A DNA stretch of 64,000 nt from Pontibacter flavimaris (lineage in GTDB: Bacteria > Bacteroidota > Bacteroidia > Cytophagales > Hymenobacteraceae), in contig NZ_LVWA01000002.1 of the NCBI RefSeq assembly GCF_001907195.1, positions 248,001 through 312,000 of the forward strand, in the 5' to 3' direction. A program made the position numbers and the translations under genes. Shown here piece after piece: positions 60,049 to 64,000 of the stretch (positions are counted from its first letter, which is position 1; each line of letters begins with the position of its first letter). Below the pieces are notes generated by a model. The model was not told where the DNA came from. It saw nothing but the letters and a program-made list of their open reading frames with translations, and did no database searches.

Positions 60049-62349
60049 ATGAAGTATAAAAAACTCTGGCTGGGATTCATCGCTGTGATGGTGGGATCCT
60101 TTGCTGTACTCGGCTACTACGGAACCGAGATCTACAGACAAGCGCCGCCTATTCCCGACAAAGTGATAACCGCCTCCGGCGAGGTGCTGTTCACCGCACA
60201 TGACATCAAGGACGGGCAGAACGTATGGCAGTCGGTTGGCGGACAGGAACTGGGCTCTATCTGGGGCCACGGCGCCTACGTTGCCCCCGACTGGAGCGCC
60301 GAGTGGCTGCACAAAGAGGCCATGTTCTTTCTGGATACCTGGGCACAGCAGGAGAAAGGCGTAACCCACGACGAGTTGGACGAGGAAATACAGGCCATGC
60401 TGCAGGCGCGCCTGCAAAAGCAGATACGGGCCAACACCTATGACGCTGAAACAGGCGTGCTCACCGTGTCCGACCTGCGCGCGGCGGCCATTGCCGATGT
60501 CAGCAGCCATTACACCGGCCTGTTTATGAATGACCCGGCGCTGGCCGTGTACCGCGATGCCTACGCCATGAAGGACAACACGGTGAGCGACCCGGAGCGC
60601 ATGCGCAAGATGAACGCCTTCTTCTTCTGGACTTCCTGGGCCTGCGTTACCGAGCGCCCCGGCAAGAACATCACCTATACCAACAACTGGCCCGCCGAGA
60701 AACTGGTGGCCAACGAGCCCAGCTCTGACCTCATCATCTGGACAGGCTTCAGTGTGATCATACTTATCGCTGGCGTGGGGCTGCTGGCTTATTACTATGC
60801 CTCCAACCGCGAGGAGGAGATCGACACCTCCAAACTGCCGAAGCAGGACCCGCTGCTGGGCCTGAAGGCTACGCCCTCCATGAAGGCGACGCTGAAATAC
60901 TTCTGGATCGTGACGGCCCTGATCCTGGTGCAGGTAACGCTGGGCGTGGTGACGGCGCACTACGGCGTGGAAGGCCAGGCACTCTACGGCTTCCCGCTGG
61001 CTGATTACCTCCCCTACTCCATCACCCGCACCTGGCACGTGCAGCTGGCTATTTTCTGGATCGCAACGTCCTGGCTGGCTACCGGCTTATACATTGCCCC
61101 GGCCGTGTCGGGCCACGAGCCCAAGTTCCAGAAACTGGGCGTCAACTTCCTCTTCACGTGCTTATTGATCATTGTGGCGGGCTCGCTGGCCGGGCAGTGG
61201 TACGGCGTGATGCAGAAGCTGGGCTACGGAGAGAACTTCTGGTTCGGCCACCAGGGCTACGAGTATGTGGATTTAGGTCGTTTCTGGCAGATCTTCCTGC
61301 TGGTGGGCCTGTTCCTGTGGCTGGCATTGATGGTGCGCGCCATTATGCCTGCCTTTAGAAATGACGTGGAAGGCCGCCACCTGCTGGGCATGTTCCTGAT
61401 CTCCTCGGCTGCCATCGCCATCTTCTACGCCTCCGGCCTGATGTGGGGACAGCACACCAACCTGGCCATTGCCGAGTACTGGCGCTGGTGGGTGGTACAC
61501 CTGTGGGTAGAAGGCTTCTTCGAGGTATTTGCCACCGTGGTGATCGCCTTCCTGTTTGTGCGCATGGGCCTGCTGGATACCAAAATGGCCACCACAACGG
61601 TGCTGTTCTCCACCATCATCTTCCTGTTTGGGGGTATCATCGGCACATTCCACCACTTATACTTTAGCGGCACGCCAACTGCCGTGATGGCGCTGGGGGC
61701 CACCTTCAGCGCGCTGGAAGTGGTGCCGCTCGTGCTCATCGGCTTCGAGGCCTACCATAACCTCGAACTCAGCCGCGCCACACAGTGGATCAAGGCTTAC
61801 AAATGGCCGATCTACTCGTTTGTGGCCGTGGCCTTCTGGAACCTGGTGGGGGCCGGTGTGTTCGGCTTCGTGATCAACCCGCCGATTGCGCTCTACTACA
61901 TGCAGGGACTCAATACCACACCGGTTCACGCGCACACGGCCTTGTTTGGGGTCTACGGCATGCTGGGCATCGGCCTGATGCTGTTCGTGCTGAAGGGCCT
62001 CTCGGCCCGCCGCCGCTGGAAGGATGGGGTGATCAGCTTCGCGTTCTGGTCCATTAACATCGGTTTGATGCTGATGGTGCTGATAAGCGTGCTGCCGATC
62101 GGGCTGCTGCAAACCTGGGCCAGCGTGGAGTACGGCCTGTGGTACGCCCGCTCCATGGAGTTTATGCAGACGGATACGATGGAGCTCCTGCGCTGGCTCC
62201 GCGTGGTAGGTGACACTATATTCGCCGGTGGCGTGGTGGCGCTGGCCTGGTTCGTGATCGGCCTGAAAACAGGCTGGTCTCTGGAGGCCGATGAGGATGT
62301 GTCTGCGGCGGATTACCCTTCCGCCCGCAAAACAAAGGCTTTGAAGTAA
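60049..62349 (+). CDS. norB: Quinol-dependent nitric oxide reductase (qNor)
   Basis: 766 residues; reduces NO to N2O using quinol. The N-terminal extension (WQSVGGQELGSIWGHGAYV, about 61-79) is the haem-free cytochrome-c-like domain specific to qNor; there is no CxxCH. The NorB core has HTNLAIAEYWRWWVVHLWVE (read in parts), FHHLYFSGTP and HAHTALFGVYG with the haem and FeB histidines, and about 14 helices in all. No norC or norDQ is needed or seen. Together with nos it gives NO to N2. Confidence 0.97.
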   Translation: MKYKKLWLGFIAVMVGSFAVLGYYGTEIYRQAPPIPDKVITASGEVLFTAHDIKDGQNVWQSVGGQELGSIWGHGAYVAPDWSAEWLHKEAMFFLDTWAQQEKGVTHDELDEEIQAMLQARLQKQIRANTYDAETGVLTVSDLRAAAIADVSSHYTGLFMNDPALAVYRDAYAMKDNTVSDPERMRKMNAFFFWTSWACVTERPGKNITYTNNWPAEKLVANEPSSDLIIWTGFSVIILIAGVGLLAYYYASNREEEIDTSKLPKQDPLLGLKATPSMKATLKYFWIVTALILVQVTLGVVTAHYGVEGQALYGFPLADYLPYSITRTWHVQLAIFWIATSWLATGLYIAPAVSGHEPKFQKLGVNFLFTCLLIIVAGSLAGQWYGVMQKLGYGENFWFGHQGYEYVDLGRFWQIFLLVGLFLWLALMVRAIMPAFRNDVEGRHLLGMFLISSAAIAIFYASGLMWGQHTNLAIAEYWRWWVVHLWVEGFFEVFATVVIAFLFVRMGLLDTKMATTTVLFSTIIFLFGGIIGTFHHLYFSGTPTAVMALGATFSALEVVPLVLIGFEAYHNLELSRATQWIKAYKWPIYSFVAVAFWNLVGAGVFGFVINPPIALYYMQGLNTTPVHAHTALFGVYGMLGIGLMLFVLKGLSARRRWKDGVISFAFWSINIGLMLMVLISVLPIGLLQTWASVEYGLWYARSMEFMQTDTMELLRWLRVVGDTIFAGGVVALAWFVIGLKTGWSLEADEDVSAADYPSARKTKALK

Positions 62350-62395
62350 GAAAACCATACTTTGTGCTACCATTGCGGTGGATCAAGTATAAAAC

Positions 62396-62429
62396 GGAGC
62401 GCCTGCCTTCTTCGGAGGGTGGGCGCTCT
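62396..62429 (+). terminator. Terminator of norB
   Basis: GGAGCGCC-TGCC...GGTG-GGCGCTC followed by CTGCTTTCC. Short T-run. 62430-62622 holds several AAGTAT copies and no gene. Confidence 0.55.
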
Positions 62430-62622
62430 GCTTTCCTGCCAAAGCCATACTTTCCTGAACTCTCCAAAGTATAAAAACGCTATCCTTTCCCTTATCTCAT
62501 GCATGGCTCCCATACTTTTACACAAAGTATAACCGCCTGATAAACACCATTTTTGAAGCTACTGGTGATAACCTATCTGTCCTGCACTGCGTTAAATTGA
62601 ACTCAGACCAAAGACTTATGCT

Positions 62623-62856
62623 ATGAAAAAGATACTATTTATTGCCTTGGGAGCCTTCACCTTTGCCTGTTCCGATGCCTCGGACAATACCACCGCGGAG
62701 GAGGCAACGATGGAAGAGACTAATATTGACGAGAGCGTGGAGATCGGCTCGGGAGAAGAGATCTCGCCACAGCTTGAACTGGATAGCGGCGAGAACAGAC
62801 GCCTCGAGGTAGACACCGTCTCCAGCCAAACAGAGGCAGACACTACCTCTCGCTAA
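62623..62856 (+). CDS. Small acidic lipoprotein
   Basis: 77 residues. Signal peptide with lipobox TFAC (Cys16), then a strongly acidic stretch of Glu, Asp, Ser and Thr without aromatic residues. Likely disordered and surface- or periplasm-exposed. No family recognised. It has its own terminator shared with the convergent symporter gene. Confidence 0.65.
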   Translation: MKKILFIALGAFTFACSDASDNTTAEEATMEETNIDESVEIGSGEEISPQLELDSGENRRLEVDTVSSQTEADTTSR

Positions 62857-62924
62857 GCGGACGGAGGACAGCAGTACTACGTCTTGCTTCTCCTGGTTCC
62901 TTCTGCCAGGCATCAGGCAAGTAT

Positions 62925-62968
62925 GAAACAGAAACAGCCGGCACATTTGTACCGGCTGTTTCTGTTTC
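62925..62968. terminator. Bidirectional terminator, 17-base perfect stem
   Basis: Arms GAAACAGAAACAGCCGG and its exact mirror around a ten-base loop, between the acidic lipoprotein and the convergent symporter gene. T-rich or A-rich on both sides. Confidence 0.8.
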
Positions 62969-62991
62969 TATTAAATAGGAGGCTTGTCCCT

Positions 62992-64000
62992 CTACCAGAA
63001 CACAATGTAAATAGCGGCCACTACAAACAAGATGGCAGTGGCAGACACGTTAAAGACGCTGTCCGTGCGGAAAAGCCCTTTATCAAGGCTAACCGTATAT
63101 TCCGGATACTTGCCCCGGCTGTTCTCCCACAAAGAGATGCCCACCATCAGCGCAGACAGCAACAGGAACACCAGCCCCATCTGATCCAGGAATGGCATGG
63201 TTGGGAAAGCAAGGTCAATGATGATGCTGAATGGTACCGAGGCAATGGCTGTTGCCAGGGCCGCGTTGGAAGTAGCACGCTTCCAGAACAGGCCGAATAC
63301 GAACAAGACCACAATGCCCGGGCTCACGTAGCCGGTATACTTCTGGATGAATTGGAAGATCTGTTCCTCGCCACCGAGTAGTGGTTCGGCCACCAGCCCC
63401 GCAATGATGATCGAAACCAGGCTCACCAGTCGGCCTACCGTCACCATCTGGGTCTCCGAGGCATCTTTCTTCAGGTGCGACTTGTAGATGTCCATGGTGA
63501 AGATGGTGGCTGTGGAGTTCATCATCGAGCTCAGTGAGGACAGAGCCGCTGCAATCAGCGCTGCAAACGCAAGCCCTTTGACACCGGTAGGCACCAGGTT
63601 GCCCAGCAACCAGGGGTAAGCCTCGTCGTAACGGCTGATCTCGGCATTCAGCGCAAAGGCCGCGATACCAGGAAGCACCACTACCAGCGGAATCAACAGC
63701 TTCAGGAATGCAGCGAACACAAGGCCCCACTGTACTTCCTTTATACTTTTAGCGGCCAGCGCACGCTGTATGATGTACTGGTTAAAGCCCCAGTAGCTGA
63801 TGTTGGCAATCCACATGCCGCCGAAGAGCACCGTCATGCCGGGCAGGTCCTTGTAAAACGGATTGTCCTCCGATAGGATCATATCGAATTTCTCCGGCGC
63901 CTTTTCAAAGAGCATACCCAGGCCCTTAACCGGGCCTTCTCCGCCACTCACGGCATCCAGCGCCAGGTAAGTGGTTACCAATCCGCCCAGGATCAGGAAG
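62992..64000 (-). CDS. Sodium:solute symporter, SGLT-like (5' end outside window)
   Basis: The frame stays open to the right edge, so the N-terminal part is missing. The visible C-terminal part of about 336 residues has helices of the SSS family and the signature region WGFNQYIIQRALAAKS, then LPGIAAFAL, GLAFAALIAAALSSLSSMMNS and MDIYK, as in sodium/sugar and sodium/solute cotransporters. Substrate unknown. It ends in the strong shared terminator. Confidence 0.92.
   Translation of the reverse strand, partial: FLILGGLVTTYLALDAVSGGEGPVKGLGMLFEKAPEKFDMILSEDNPFYKDLPGMTVLFGGMWIANISYWGFNQYIIQRALAAKSIKEVQWGLVFAAFLKLLIPLVVVLPGIAAFALNAEISRYDEAYPWLLGNLVPTGVKGLAFAALIAAALSSLSSMMNSTATIFTMDIYKSHLKKDASETQMVTVGRLVSLVSIIIAGLVAEPLLGGEEQIFQFIQKYTGYVSPGIVVLFVFGLFWKRATSNAALATAIASVPFSIIIDLAFPTMPFLDQMGLVFLLLSALMVGISLWENSRGKYPEYTVSLDKGLFRTDSVFNVSATAILFVVAAIYIVFW

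Overview
The window reads as a chromosomal piece of an aerobic, facultatively denitrifying Bacteroidota, most likely Cytophagales/Hymenobacteraceae (Pontibacter-like). The reasons are the Bacteroidota promoter grammar (TTTG, about 19 bases, then TAnnTTTG) seen at several genes, carboxypeptidase-regulatory-like and TonB-plug-like secreted proteins, many small lipoproteins, the pheT - coiled-coil - zapA - rny gene order, and a Bacteroidota-type nos operon. Base composition is above 50% GC in most genes and clearly lower in the 10.8-16.1 kb stretch. I saw no rRNA, tRNA, CRISPR array, transposase or phage gene.

Layout. 0-6 kb: a small lipoprotein, adenine deaminase, a repeat-filled gap, a single-domain response regulator, a cystathionine beta-synthase-like enzyme and sucD. 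6-11 kb: a membrane protein, an oxidoreductase, then a peroxide-defence block (oxyR divergent from dps, ahpC, ahpD). 11-16 kb: an AT-rich accessory stretch (TlpA-like lipoprotein, AhpD-like protein, serine hydrolase, barrel-like protein), partly flanked by two copies of the rny terminator. 16-21 kb: the pheT/zapA/rny unit. 21-34 kb: mixed small genes (DUF1684, an unusual pyruvate-kinase-like protein, ywbE, an S23-type four-helix gene between perfect inverted repeats, radC, a phosphoesterase, two paralogous secreted proteins, uvdE). 34-37 kb: nadB-nadA.

36.7-62.4 kb is a nitrogen-oxide island. It holds an Rrf2 regulator, a MIP18-like Fe-S assembly protein, a haem-copper-oxidase-like membrane protein, a DUF1858-DUF2249-DUF2249 protein, a hemerythrin, a RIC/ScdA-type repair protein, a B12-dependent ribonucleotide reductase, a truncated hemoglobin, a second oxidase-like membrane protein, a thioredoxin-like protein, proline dehydrogenase, an orphan cytochrome oxidase subunit I, a complete cyc-nosZ-X-nosL-nosD-nosF-nosY operon and a quinol-type NO reductase. 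Together they can reduce NO to N2O to N2, bind NO, repair Fe-S clusters and make deoxynucleotides by an NO-tolerant route. No nitrate or nitrite reductase lies in the window. The same Crp/Fnr-like operator (ATGAC-N4-GTCAT) occurs upstream of both nrdJ/ric and the cyc-nos operon.

Two sequence-level features run across the whole window: the word AAGTAT (usually AAGTATA or AAGTATG) is about ten-fold over-represented on both strands, inside and between genes, and three intergenic clusters near 2, 23 and 52 kb share the same set of palindromic repeat modules.
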